Shown here one piece after another: positions 54,047-64,000 of a stretch of DNA of 64,000 bases. Source of the DNA: Adineta vaga. Taxonomy: Eukaryota; Rotifera. The stretch covers positions 11,470,001 to 11,534,000 of the forward strand of contig CP075497.1 of the NCBI GenBank assembly GCA_021613535.1, written 5' to 3'. Each line of letters opens with the position of its first letter. The stretch's first letter is position 1. The notes under the pieces are model-generated. The model searched no databases. It saw nothing but the letters and a program-made list of their open reading frames with translations, and had not been told where the DNA came from. Position numbers and translations under genes: made by a program.

Positions 54047-55084
54047 ATGGATATCACCGGTGTTAAATTAATAATCTCATGTATTTTTTTCTTCACAACA
54101 TTTTTATGTTTAACAATTCCAATTTGTCTTTATTCTTGTCTTAAACTTCACAAGAAATCTTCTACAACACGATCTCATTGCACATTATTTTCTGTAAATA
54201 CTCTCATCAATTGTATAACTTGTTTTGGTGGTGGAATTTTTCTTGGTGCATGTCTTCTTGATCTCTTACCTGAAGTTATATCTCATATGAACATGACATT
54301 AAAGATGGAATTTCAGTATGATAATGAATCATTGAAGCATTATCCTATTGCTGAAATTCTCATTGCTGGTGGCTTTTTTCTTGTTTTATTTCTTGAACAA
54401 ATGATCTTATCATTTCGTTTGAATTCAACACATTCAATTGCACAAATCGAAAAACGACAACCAATTATTATCGCACATGATGATGATGATGAAACATCAT
54501 TTATTAATGATAAAGATCCATTAATGACAAGAACTTCATCAACTGAACATCGTTTTGAAATCAGTGAACATAAAGATGATCTACGTAGTCATCAAAATCG
54601 TGTTGTTTATACACGAAATTTTATTTTAATTCTTTCATTAATTATTCATTCAATATTTGAAGGTATTGCACTTGGTTCAATAAAAGAATTAAAATCATTC
54701 TTTGAATTATTCTTTGCTATTATTATTCATAAATCCATCATTACATTTAGTGTTGGATTAAAACTAATGAATTTATCGAACAAACGTTTAGTTTATTGTG
54801 CATGTTTCATCTTATCAATTGCAACACCAATTGGTATGTTGATTGTATTAAGTATGCAAGAATTCTTGCCTAATAATCGAACAGCAAAGATGACGCATGA
54901 AATTCTTCGTGCTTTTGCATGTGGCACGTTTTTTTACATTACATTTATGGATGTTTTACCACATGAATTGAATTTAAATTCACATCAACGACAGTCAACA
55001 ACGAGTCAACATCGATTTCTTAAAACTTTTTGTATATTTATTGGTTTTAGCTTTATTGCGCTTTTGTCATTTCTAATGAAATGA
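54047..55084 (+). CDS. ZIP family zinc transporter (SLC39A1-3 type)
   Basis: This should bring zinc (or another divalent metal) into the cytosol. It is intronless, about 345 residues; the ATG at 54047 gives MDITGVKLIISCIFFFTTFL. Eight hydrophobic segments can be placed. TM2-3 carries CITCFGGGIFLGACLLDLLP, typical of ZIPII-subfamily members. The metal-site helix TM4 reads SLIIHSIFEGIALGS and TM5 AIIIHKSIITFSVGLKL; their His, Glu and Gly positions match the ZIP signature. The central loop has an Asp run (AHDDDDETSF) where many ZIPs have a His cluster. TM7-8 include AFACGTFFYITFMDVLPHEL. An AATAAAAAG near 55168 may be its polyadenylation signal. Confidence 0.93.
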   Translation: MDITGVKLIISCIFFFTTFLCLTIPICLYSCLKLHKKSSTTRSHCTLFSVNTLINCITCFGGGIFLGACLLDLLPEVISHMNMTLKMEFQYDNESLKHYPIAEILIAGGFFLVLFLEQMILSFRLNSTHSIAQIEKRQPIIIAHDDDDETSFINDKDPLMTRTSSTEHRFEISEHKDDLRSHQNRVVYTRNFILILSLIIHSIFEGIALGSIKELKSFFELFFAIIIHKSIITFSVGLKLMNLSNKRLVYCACFILSIATPIGMLIVLSMQEFLPNNRTAKMTHEILRAFACGTFFYITFMDVLPHELNLNSHQRQSTTSQHRFLKTFCIFIGFSFIALLSFLMK

Positions 55085-55438
55085 ATTACTTATATTTGAT
55101 AATATATATATATATCTACCGATTTCGAATCTCAAAAACAGTTTGTTGTTTTGTTTTGTTTATGATAAATAAAAAGAAAAGACTAAACATGAATTTATAT
55201 AATAAATCTATTCTTGGTTTGTGAGTCTAAGCTTGAAGTCGAGAAAGTTCAGATGTACCTGATTGATTTCAGACAGAGACTAGCTTTTCAAAGAATGTCG
55301 AGTAGAAAATCGATATTTATTTTCGTGATATACAATCGTGAAGGTAAAAGAATGTATTCGATACAGAAAAGTAAAGGTAGATATTTATCTTCATGTATTG
55401 CGTTATGTCATGACTTTTGCTAAATAGATGAAATATAT
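55085..55438. other. Intergenic region between converging ZIP and coiled-coil genes
   Basis: About 350 bases, mostly 3'UTR. A 69-codon plus-strand frame at 55214-55423 opens with no ATG of good context and no motif, so I do not call it. Confidence 0.45.
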
Positions 55439-56140
55439 TTATTGATTACATGCTAGATTCAATTCACATTTGATTTCTTCAATTTCATTTGTATGTTTTA
55501 TATTTAATTTATCGATTGTTGATGAATGAATGTCATTAAGGTAATTAACTTTTGAATCAAAACTTGTTTTCAAATGATTAAGTGCAGTTCGAAATTCATC
55601 ATTTAACGTTTCAAATAACTTCATTGGTTCTTGATGTTGTTGATCAATTAAATGTGAACAAAGTTCAGTCATTTCACAAGATTGTTGTCGAATACAATCA
55701 GTAACATTCGTTGACTGTGCACATAATTCTTTCTGATGTAATAATCTAAATAAAATTACATTGAAATAAACGATGTTCTACAAAGAAAGAATATTTTACC
55801 TTAAACTTTCGATATTTTCAATACTTTTTTGTAAAACATTCGTAACATAAATCGATAGATCATTAACAACGTGTTGAACTAATTGTTTATGTTGATAAAT
55901 GACCGATTGAATTTCTTCATGAAATCTTTGTTGTAATAAATGAGATTGATCATCGAATTCGTTGTGTATTTTATGACGTTCGCTTAATTGATTTCGTAAT
56001 TGTTGAAGTTCACATTCAAGAGCATATTTTTCAATTCGAAGATGTCCGATGACTTCATCATGTTCGTGAGATAATTTCTTCTTATCTTGACATTGATCAT
56101 CTACTTTGACAGCGACAATAAGATCTGGTGGATTCTCCAT
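55439..56140 (-). CDS. Coiled-coil protein of unknown function
   Basis: I do not recognise the family. Two exons joined by a GT-AG intron at about 55747-55799 give about 215 residues. It begins MENPPDLIVAVKVDDQCQDK at 56140 and is almost wholly charged helix: KLSHEHDEVIGHLRIEKYAL, ECELQQLRNQLSERHKIHNE, QRFHEEIQSVIYQHKQLVQH, and after the intron DCIRQQSCEMTELCSHLIDQ and SKVNYLNDIHSSTIDKLNIK. Heptad-like hydrophobic spacing is visible. It ends ELNLACNQ at 55439. A centrosomal or axonemal role is possible for such a protein but nothing here shows it. Confidence 0.7.
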
Positions 56141-56499
56141 CTAAAATCAACAAACACACCTTCAAAATGACGGAGAATGTGTTCATGAACGAAGGAAAAA
56201 GAAGCTTTTCTCTCTCTCTCTCGCTCGTATACTATTGAGACTAAGCCTATACCTATTCTTTTCAAACTTTCTCATTCAGGTAAAGCATTTTTTCTTCGCT
56301 GTTCTTTCACTTCTGCCGTCTTCGCTCGACTGGCATTTCATAATCAAGCGCGCAAAAGAGAATTCTCATTTTTCTTTTTCTTCTAACCTAACGTTGATTA
56401 CATGATTCCACATTAACCAGACAAAGAGCAAAAGTTGACGCGAAAGAAAATATATCGACTCAATGTTCAACATTAACTACACAGAAAAAAAAAGAATTT
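56141..56499. other. Intergenic region between coiled-coil and PMP3 genes
   Basis: About 360 bases with a TCTCTCTCTCTCTCGCTCG run at about 56210-56226. Nothing coding is seen. Confidence 0.5.
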
Positions 56500-56777
56500 T
56501 TATTGAGATCTAGTCGACCAAACTAAATACAAAGCATGAACTATTCCAGGAATAAAACCACAAAGAGTTAATAAAACATTGAAAAGAAATGTTTGAGTAC
56601 ATCCTTTAAATACAAATGAATAAATTATATCTTTGTTTGTTTAATTTTCTCATCTTACCAACTTTGATTAATGCAACGATGGGTGGTAAAATTATTGAGA
56701 GAATCGAAAGTAAACTAAAGTTAAAATATGATTAATTATATGATAAGATATATCATTACTCACCATGTTTCAAACAT
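56500..56777 (-). CDS. PMP3/UPF0057 small hydrophobic membrane protein
   Basis: This is a 57-residue two-helix membrane protein of the PMP3/UPF0057 family, which affects membrane potential and cation stress in yeast and plants. Three exons are needed: 56777-56764 (MFETC, ending in phase 2), 56714-56659 and 56603-56500. The spliced product reads MFETCLLSILSIILPPIVAL, then IKVGCTQTFLFNVLLTLCGF and IPGIVHALYLVWSTRSQ. The signature LPPxxV.....GC....xNxLLTLxGxxPGIxHAxYxx is complete. Both introns (49 and 55 bases) are GT-AG. The gene is too finely split to appear as a long open frame, but the reconstruction leaves little doubt. Confidence 0.92.
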
Positions 56778-57582
56778 ATTTTTTTTCAATTTTACAGATA
56801 TCAAGTGTGTCGAATGGAAGATTGATGATAAAAAATTTCCTTCGTAGATCTATAACTTGTATAATCGTACGTTAACCAAAGAATTATGACCATCATATAC
56901 GATCATCAAACACATGTTATTTTATCGATAGAACGAAAGATTATATCGAAATGTCAGCGATAACAAGTATTGATTCAAAACATAACAATTACAATTTATT
57001 ACCATTACATGATTATCGAAAAGTTTATGAGAGAAATCGTACAAGCATTGATAAATTCGCGTCTGTTATAATATCATGGTTATAAGACGAAAATTTGATA
57101 CTAATAACATAAATCTTGAAAATGATAAGCAAAGATTCATTTATTTTCAAGATCGAATTTCAGTAAAGACAACGTTGTCAGACATAGATTAACAATCACG
57201 ACCTTACTCACATGTCTTTTGAAAATAGAGGGTAGGATTTTTTGTTAAAGACAAAATTGTCCTTCTATTTTGAATCACAGGATATCATTCGGTTGGCTAG
57301 TAACGAAACCTTGTTGTCTATAGATGTGAAACTATTCTGAAGTCTAATAAATACGAAAACCAAATACATTTGTTAAATTATGATTTTATCCTAAACAGTC
57401 TGATAAAATGATTTAAAGACTAGAGTTTCAACTAGTTTCATATCAATAAAACATGTTTATATTACATGATGTAAATGTTCCTAAAGCAAATCAAATATAT
57501 ACAAGTCTTACAATGGAAATTCACGCATGGTATTACGCATGAACACAGATTAATTTAACAAATCAAAACACCTTCGGACAAA
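56778..57582. other. AT-rich region without a gene
   Basis: About 800 bases upstream of the PMP3 gene. No open frame with coding character is visible on either strand. It leads into the decayed coding remnant that follows. Confidence 0.45.
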
Positions 57583-58245
57583 GGTAGCATTAGAAGATCA
57601 TCAAACGCAACGAGATATGACCAATCGTCGTATTGAGCCGCACGACTAAAGCCGAACTTCGTCTAATGGAATTAGATGAACAAATTTAATGTATTCCAAT
57701 TGAATCAACTATTTCTATTCAATATTTAGATGAAATAAAGAAAGAACTTACCGAAGTAACTCATTTGCCTACTCAAATACAACCACCACCTAAACTCTCG
57801 TGTTGTGCGCGTTTTTGTGATTACCACATGATTCTGACAAGTGCGAGTACATCTCCGACTTAGAAGAATCATCTTCCAAACTTGTTGATAGGAAAAGTTA
57901 GCGTGTTAATTGAATTATAATTGAATATATTCGTCACAGAGGAATAATACCGATTTTGATGAGAACAATTTTGATTTACAAAAAAAACAGTAGCTGCGAA
58001 GCTTTTTCGTCTCATAATAAGACTTAAAAGTATGCGTGGACATTATCCTGATATGTTATCAATCAAGGTCTTGTATTTTGGACCTACTTTTTTACTTTAA
58101 GGTGCTTCAAAAGATGCTTGGATTATTGTATGTACCATTAGTCTCTAACCATTGATGATCGCCTGAATGAGTTCGATTACAAGAAGATCGAATAACCGAT
58201 TCATGTACACCAGTAACGCTGAATATCAATGATGATCTTCTTCAG
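57583..58245 (+). pseudogene. Decayed protein-coding remnant with stops and frameshifts
   Basis: I do not recognise the parent family. Protein-like sequence can be read in pieces on the plus strand but is broken. The first piece, VALEDHQTQRDMTNRRIE, runs into a stop at 57647-57649. In another frame the reading continues TKAELRLMELDEQI, stop at 57687-57689, then CIPIESTISIQYLDEIKKEL and TEVTHLPTQIQPPP, with another stop at 57861-57863. Further on, NTDFDENNFDLQKK, TVAAKLFRLIIRLKSMRGHY and PDMLSIKVLYFGPTFLL lie in shifted frames, then ASKDAWIIV and LTIDDRLNEFDYKKIE. Several pieces are too protein-like to be chance. I infer a gene that has lost function, perhaps one of the redundant copies expected in a degenerate tetraploid genome. 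Confidence 0.55.
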
Positions 58246-58380
58246 TTATATAAAATCTTCTGAAATTATGTATAATACAGAAGAACAGTGATAAGACTTA
58301 TCCGAATTTCGTAAAAAATTATCGTTTTTTCTTTTTCAAATTAATTCAGAACATTGCGACATCTTTAAGTTAACTTTCTT

Positions 58381-61300
58381 ATGCATGTCGTTGGATTGGA
58401 TCTTGACGAGATAGGAATAGAATTACGAAAGTTTTCATTTTCAGTTTGGTTTGGTTATTTTTTCCCAAAATTCTCTATTCATTCAATTCTTGTGAAATCA
58501 AACTCAATGGCAAAAATGAATTTTAAAGTTCGTCTTCAAAAATTACTTGAAAATGAATTTTCAATTTTATCAAATGATAAAAATCAATTCATTTCTGGTT
58601 ATAAATCTTTAATTGATATTCTTCGAATTCCACAATTAAACAAACATTTACATGGCTGTCATGATTTACTTTTCGAATGTATTTCTCAAATTATTCTTAC
58701 ACCATTTAATCATGATTTTGATGATGAACAATTAAGTCTATTATTAGAATTAGCATCGAATTCATGTGTTTTAACAATGTCACAGAATCAAATTATTGAT
58801 GGATGGTTACAGAATGTTGAAGAACGAACGTTTGAAAAGCCGGATAATTACACTGAAGAAGAAGAAGAAGAAGAAGAAGATGATGATGATCTATATGAAG
58901 ATGCAAGTGAGAGTGAAGAAGAAGTGAATACGAAGAAAAACTCTACTCGCAGTCGAGAAAATCCAAAACATGTGACTTTTGCTGAAACAACTTCTGTATC
59001 ATCAAAAAAGAAAAATTCATCTTTGACACGTATGTTATTAATGCAATCTTTTCGTATTTAATTACTTTAACTATATAGAAGTAGTACCCAATCCACGACT
59101 TGGTCATGTTGCACATTCTCGTGGTCAATGTGATGGTAAGAAATCTGATATTTATTAGAAAGATGATTCTATTCACCATTGAAAAGGTCATCAAAATCAA
59201 CTCTCTGAAACTTCAACTCGCGAAACAAAACAAAATCCGAAAAAAGAACTTGATAGTATTCGAGGAAAAGGACGTCGTACATTTCCCTGCGACAATAATA
59301 ATAAAGATTGTTACAATTGTGGAAAACAAGGTCATGTTCAATACGATTGCCCTAAGAAATCAAATAATACTAAACCTATTTCTCGCGGTAATGCAGCACG
59401 TGTCGTTAATCGTAATGAAAATGAACGAAATCGTTCGAAAGAATCTTCATCATCAAGTTCTTCAACTGAAACAACTCTGACTGAATCGGATCAAAATCGA
59501 ATGCAATATCTTTATAATTTATCATCGAAACTTTTAAATAGTTCACAATCAAATGATGAACGAACTCAAACATTCGATTTATTCCTTTCATCCATAAAAA
59601 AACTTCAAGATTACCATAAAACTAATCTTCCAAAAATTCTTCAGGAAAAACAATCAATGTTCTATTCACTTTTTTGTCACATTGCTCAAAATGATTTTCT
59701 CTTTACCAACGAACAATATCTTAAATTCTATGAATTAAAAGATCTTCTAATACCAACCAAAGTCAATTGCTTGAACAAAGATCGTTCAATCTTCTGTCGA
59801 CAACGTCAATTAACTTCATTAACAATTATTGAAAAACATTTCGATACGACTTCACAAATTCAACCGATAATATTCGATGATATTCAAGAATATCTTATTC
59901 GTTCAACATCACCAATATCTGGCAGTTTATATGATTTAATAAAACATTTATTTAAATCAGTAATTCATATTGATAAACAATGTTTAGATCATTTTACTCA
60001 GAAGATTTTATTTGAAATGAAAAAAGAGATTTTTTCTTCCGAACAACTGCAAGAACTTCATTCTTATTTAGACATTCGAATAAAACGTTATGAACGACAT
60101 AATCAAAAACAAATTTGGAAAGAACGTTTGAATTTATTCAAAAACGATCAATTATCAACAGTTGATCTTAATCAATGGATAAAAGAATTTCAAGAAATTC
60201 TCAAATCTGATTCCATGGATGTTAAACCAACTTCAACGGTTATTGTTGATCATGCTATGTGGTATTTTGCTGTCTTATTTATGGGAAGTAGTGGTCATTT
60301 AAATAAAGAACAATATGAAAATCTATTCAATTCAGCTGCTCAATCGTTGTTATTCAATACGAAACAAAAATTTTATTTTCAATTCTATTTAGATGAAGGA
60401 CACGCACCGATTATGTTTAAAGAATTAAAACAAATTCAAGTTAAATTAGAAGGTGATGATACAGACAAGAAAAATACGGTATATGAAGAAATTTCAAAGA
60501 TATTAGAAAGATCAAAACCGGAATTTGATCAGGTATATTTTCATTTTCGACGAACATTTTATCATCTTATTTTTTTACTTTTTAGACTCTTCCAATTGAT
60601 GATACAATTCCTATTATTGATAATTACGTTCTATTACGTCTTATTTCTCTTGTTGAAGTGATTTGTTCGGATACAAACACATTTTCTAATGAACAATGTA
60701 CGATTTTACTTGATAAATTTCTTCAACAATCTTCTATTGTTCGTCCATTATCGAATGTTGAACAACAACGTTTAAGATCTTATTATTCTCGTCCAATGTC
60801 ATTGAATGAATTGCAAAATATTTGTTCATCAAATCAATTTGATATCGAAGATCTTCTCTCGATATTCAAAAATCGAACATTATTAACAAATGATGAAGTA
60901 CTTGATTATCTTACAAAAAAAATTTGTGAAATTTTTCGAAATCAAAGAAAATTTTCCAATGATAAATGTCACGAATTAAAATCTGTAATTGAAAAACAAA
61001 TCTTTGGAAAACAACGTTATCGAATCGTTAATGAATCTTTTCAAAAACATCGTTTGAATAGAAAGCTTCTCCCATTAATTGATCCAACTATTCTCAATAA
61101 ACTCTTAACAAAAATTCTCGAACAAGATCATCAAGTAAAACAATAATAAAAATCAATCTTAGAATTGTCTTCTCTATATTTTTAGGCTCATTTGGAATTC
61201 TTTACTTTATTAGAAGAATTTTCTCAACGAACAGATTTTGATGAAATGACAATATCATTTGAAATCAATCGTTGTTTATTCTCGTCAATTATTCTTATTA

Positions 61301-62668
61301 TATCCGAAAGAGATTTTTCCAATGCATCAAATTCGAATTTCTATCGTCAACATTTAAAAACAATTTTTGATAAACAAAGAGAATTTTTCTCATATTTTCT
61401 TTCCGAACAACAACATAAACTGATTCTTTCTCGTCTAACCACCTCATTATCAAATCTTGATCTGCTAATTGAATCAATTCAAACGAATATGAATGAAACG
61501 AATTATGAAAATCTCATTCATTTCATTGAAAATGATCTTAAAGATAAAAATGATTTAGATAAATTATTTAATTTCATTTTATCAACATTTGATAATCAAT
61601 GTTTAACAATAACACAAACACTTCAACTATCCAATTTAGTCATTCAACATGCGAAAACATTCAAAAATCTTCTACAATTTCTTATTGATCTTCTTCAATT
61701 GAATATTCATATTTCACCAAAAAATCTTTTGAATATTATTGAAAATAATCAAGAAACAGATCAAACAATGAACCAAATTATTACAATATTGAAAACTCCA
61801 AATGGAAAATATGCAATTGCTGATTGGAAGAAAACAATGATTCGTTTAGTAACTATTTGGTTCCATCGAAATGAAAATAATCAACAGTTAAAAGATCTTG
61901 CACAACAATCACCATTATTTCAAACACCTATTTTTCGACAACAATTAGAGTCTTGTTGGAATCATCCAACGGATGAAAATAGTGTAATTTTAGCTTCTGC
62001 TGGACCGAAAACGACGGATAAAGATGATCAATCTACTGCACATCGTGATATGTTTCGTCATTTAGAGTCAGATGATCCATCGACAAATGCACTCGTCATA
62101 GGAAAATTACATTCTTTCCTAGTCGATAAACAATTATCCAAAGAAATATCTCTTCAAAAATTTATTCAAGCTTTACAAACGGTTTTCAAAAATTCTCGAA
62201 AATTTGTGCAAATAAGATTGGATGAATGGGCAACATTGATTGCGAATAATCGTGGAAAGGTAAATTTAAGAAAATCTTATTAAAATCAATTCTATTCATC
62301 TTCTTCATTAGATCTTTACAAATGATATTCAATGTGATCAACTAATAATAAATATTCTCTGTGCTCGTCTTAATTTACCAATTGATACCTTCACTTCATT
62401 ACTTCGTTTCATTCAATCAAAGAAAGCACATGAACGACACGATGGATTTCAGAAGTTAATTTTGATTTTACAAAATTCTCAAATAAAAAACGAAAACGAT
62501 CCATGGAATCATTTACCGACAATATCAAATCAACTTTATGATATAATAACTCGCGTTATATTTGATCAAAAATATAATGATAATCAAGTTCGTCTTTGTT
62601 TAACAGCAGCGAAAAAGACATGCCTATTGAATAGTGAACATCGACAAAAACTGAATGAAATTTCCTAA
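58381..62668 (+). CDS. Large CCHC zinc-knuckle protein of unknown family
   Basis: I do not recognise this protein. Six exons (58381-59029, 59079-59135, 59187-60532, 60586-61134, 61186-62259, 62312-62668) splice cleanly in frame to 1,343 residues; a start at 58507 (MAKMNFKVRLQKLLENEFSI) would give 1,301 and begins the folded part. A helical N-terminal domain of about 120 residues is followed by an acidic run of Glu and Asp and a basic linker. A single zinc knuckle comes next, CYNCGKQGHVQYDC. The remaining 950 residues are long, mostly helical, rich in Gln, Asn, Lys and Leu, with recurring patterns such as EQLQELHSYLD, EQYLKFYELKD and DKCHELKSVIEK that suggest repeated helical units. There is no protease, reverse transcriptase or integrase motif, so it is not an intact retroelement. 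An RNA-binding role is suggested by the knuckle only. Confidence 0.8.
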
Positions 62669-62821
62669 TTCGTTTTCTTGTCATCATTAACTTCTTTTCT
62701 TTTGTATGCAAACTACCCGTACTATGACTAGAACATTTCTTTTTTGTTTTGCATTTATATAAAATATAAATAAATATATATCACAAAATTCGATCAGTTT
62801 CATGTTTATAAATATGAAGTT

Positions 62822-64000
62822 TTAATGACGCGATTTAACCACGTCATCCTGAGAAAATTTCACTTGTTTCGAATTAGCGCTTGCTTGCCATTGTTTGTCT
62901 TCTGGAGCACTGAATTGATGATTGAAACGATGAGGAAGTGGAATCGTAAATGATTTTCGATCCCTATCTGCAGGTGTATAATGTAATTCAAATGTTCCAT
63001 TGTTCTCTTGAGTGTTTTTGTTTTTATTTGCATCTTCTAATACTTTTGTCACCATATCACTAACAGCACGTGATGCAGCTATTTCCCAACTTTCACCGTG
63101 AGCTATAACAAAGCATCTTTTTGATTATCTTTTTCTAAGAAACAATTTATGTCTTACCAGTTACATCAAGACCTTCGAGTTCATCTTCTTCTGCTAAACG
63201 AATACCCATAATAAAATGCAAAGGAAGAAGAATACCAGCCGTACATACAGCAGCGAATGCTAACAATACAAATAAAGAGAATATTTCCTTCCAAGTAATC
63301 AGAAAAATATTTCACTTACCAACAGCAGTCAATATCCCGGCAATCTGATACCACAACTGAACCGGTCGACCATAGAAAGCACCATCGAATCCACCTGCTT
63401 CATTCACCCATTTCTCTGCAAATAATCCAGTCATAAATGCACCAGCTATACCTCCTATATATCAACATAGACAAAAATCTCTTCAATCCGAGAGAAAAGA
63501 ATAACATACCACAACCATGTACTAATGCAACATCTAATGTATCATCGAAACGCATATACTTCTTCAGTAATAAAAGAACATATACAATAGCTGTCGCTAT
63601 GATAGCTATCAATATAGCCCATCCTGGTTGAACAAAACCACATGCTGGCGTAATAGCTACCAACCCAACAATAGGACCGATACAAGCACCAGAGATTGCG
63701 ATATGACCACGAACAGCATCGATCACTACCCATGTAACTAATCCAGTCGCGGCAGCTGTGTGTGTATTGATCAATGCAAGAGCAGCCAGACCACTAGAAT
63801 GACAAAGAACAATGAGTTTCCCATATATTTCTCTGTTTCATGTTACCTCGCAGAGTTAGCTGAACCAGCATTGAAACCAGTCCATCCAACCCATAAAAGA
63901 CATGTACCCAGAATAGTAAATGGAAGATTATGAGCTGCTGTACTATGTGCATCATAATCCTGTCGTTTGCCAAGAATAATCGATGCAACAAGACCAGAAA
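62822..64000 (-). CDS. Amt-type ammonium transporter, C-terminal part
   Basis: This is a plasma-membrane ammonium/ammonia channel of the Amt/MEP family, truncated by the right edge so that the first helices are missing. The visible part reads, from the edge, GLVASIILGKRQDYDAHSTA, HNLPFTILGTCLLWVGWTGF followed by NAGSANSA, HTAAATGLVTWVVIDAVRG, GPIVGLVAITPACGFVQPGW, then FDDTLDVALVHGCGGIAGAF with MTGLFAE. The His in ALVHGCGG is the second of the pore twin-His pair. The last membrane helix is followed by GIRLAEEDELEGLDVTGES, equivalent to the conserved ExxGLDxxxHGE region, then a charged cytoplasmic tail ending DDVVKSRH at 62822. Introns are short. Amt proteins are common in invertebrates and also in microbes; nothing here shows recent transfer. 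Confidence 0.93.

Noticed and set aside
58381-62668. The CCHC gene as an intact LTR retrotransposon gag-pol
   Set aside because: There is one zinc knuckle but no protease, reverse transcriptase, RNase H or integrase motif, no flanking long repeats that I can see, and the frame is split by ordinary spliceosomal introns.

Overview
This window is AT-rich nuclear DNA from a small, gene-dense animal genome. I count 26 intact or edge-truncated protein-coding genes, one probable pseudogene, and no rRNA, tRNA, CRISPR array or recognisable transposon. Most genes are split by GT-AG introns of about 48-70 bases; a few are 200-490 bases. The gene content is metazoan: ARMC3, TTLL polyglutamylase, TAF12, HAPSTR1, mitoferrin, an OSR1/SPAK kinase and a rhodopsin-like GPCR. 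The best clue to the lineage is a divergent histone H2A at 37722-38485, with an Asn/Ser/Gln-rich N-terminal extension and a non-canonical basic tail. Bdelloid rotifers are known to use such variant H2As instead of canonical H2A, so a bdelloid rotifer is my best guess; this is an inference from sequence, not a search result.

Layout. 1-4757: MCM3 (cut by the left edge), a double-MATH/BTB protein and a DUF2177 membrane protein, all on the minus strand. 4996-7080: OSR1/SPAK-type kinase. 7081-10637: a long gene-poor stretch. 10638-19403: GPCR, short KCTD-like BTB protein, ARMC3 and a secreted very basic protein. 19676-20218 (minus): small coiled-coil gene with an apparent one-base frameshift. 21563-25503: TTLL6/13-type tubulin polyglutamylase. 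26431-27419 (minus): HAPSTR1. 27941-30323: NAP1 histone chaperone with two phase-compatible first exons. 31016-32233: mitoferrin. 33389-33861 (minus): unrecognised single-pass membrane protein. 34165-37235: TPR-SET methyltransferase-like protein. 37722-38485: H2A variant. 38713-39873 (minus): GT31 glycosyltransferase. 41653-44845: Gln-rich disordered protein. 45640-50062: DHX8/PRP22 spliceosomal helicase. 50226-50840 (minus): unrecognised. 51203-52687 (minus): SRSF3/7-like SR protein. 53065-53733: TAF12. 54047-55084: ZIP zinc transporter. 55439-56140 (minus): coiled-coil protein. 56500-56777 (minus): tiny three-exon PMP3/UPF0057 gene. 57583-58245: decayed coding remnant. 58381-62668: 1,343-residue CCHC zinc-knuckle protein of unknown family. 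62822-64000 (minus): Amt ammonium transporter, cut by the right edge.

The genes do not form one pathway. Several serve chromatin and transcription (H2A, NAP1, SET protein, TAF12, MCM3), two serve splicing (DHX8, SRSF) and two serve cilia (ARMC3, TTLL). Neighbours are often head-to-head with short shared upstream regions (DUF2177/kinase, HAPSTR1/NAP1, SRSF/TAF12). The most unusual items are the H2A variant and its possible hydrophobic alternative tail, the NAP1 alternative first exons, the large CCHC protein beside a gene remnant, the DUF2177 gene (a family I know mainly from bacteria) and the secreted basic protein with a furin-like site.
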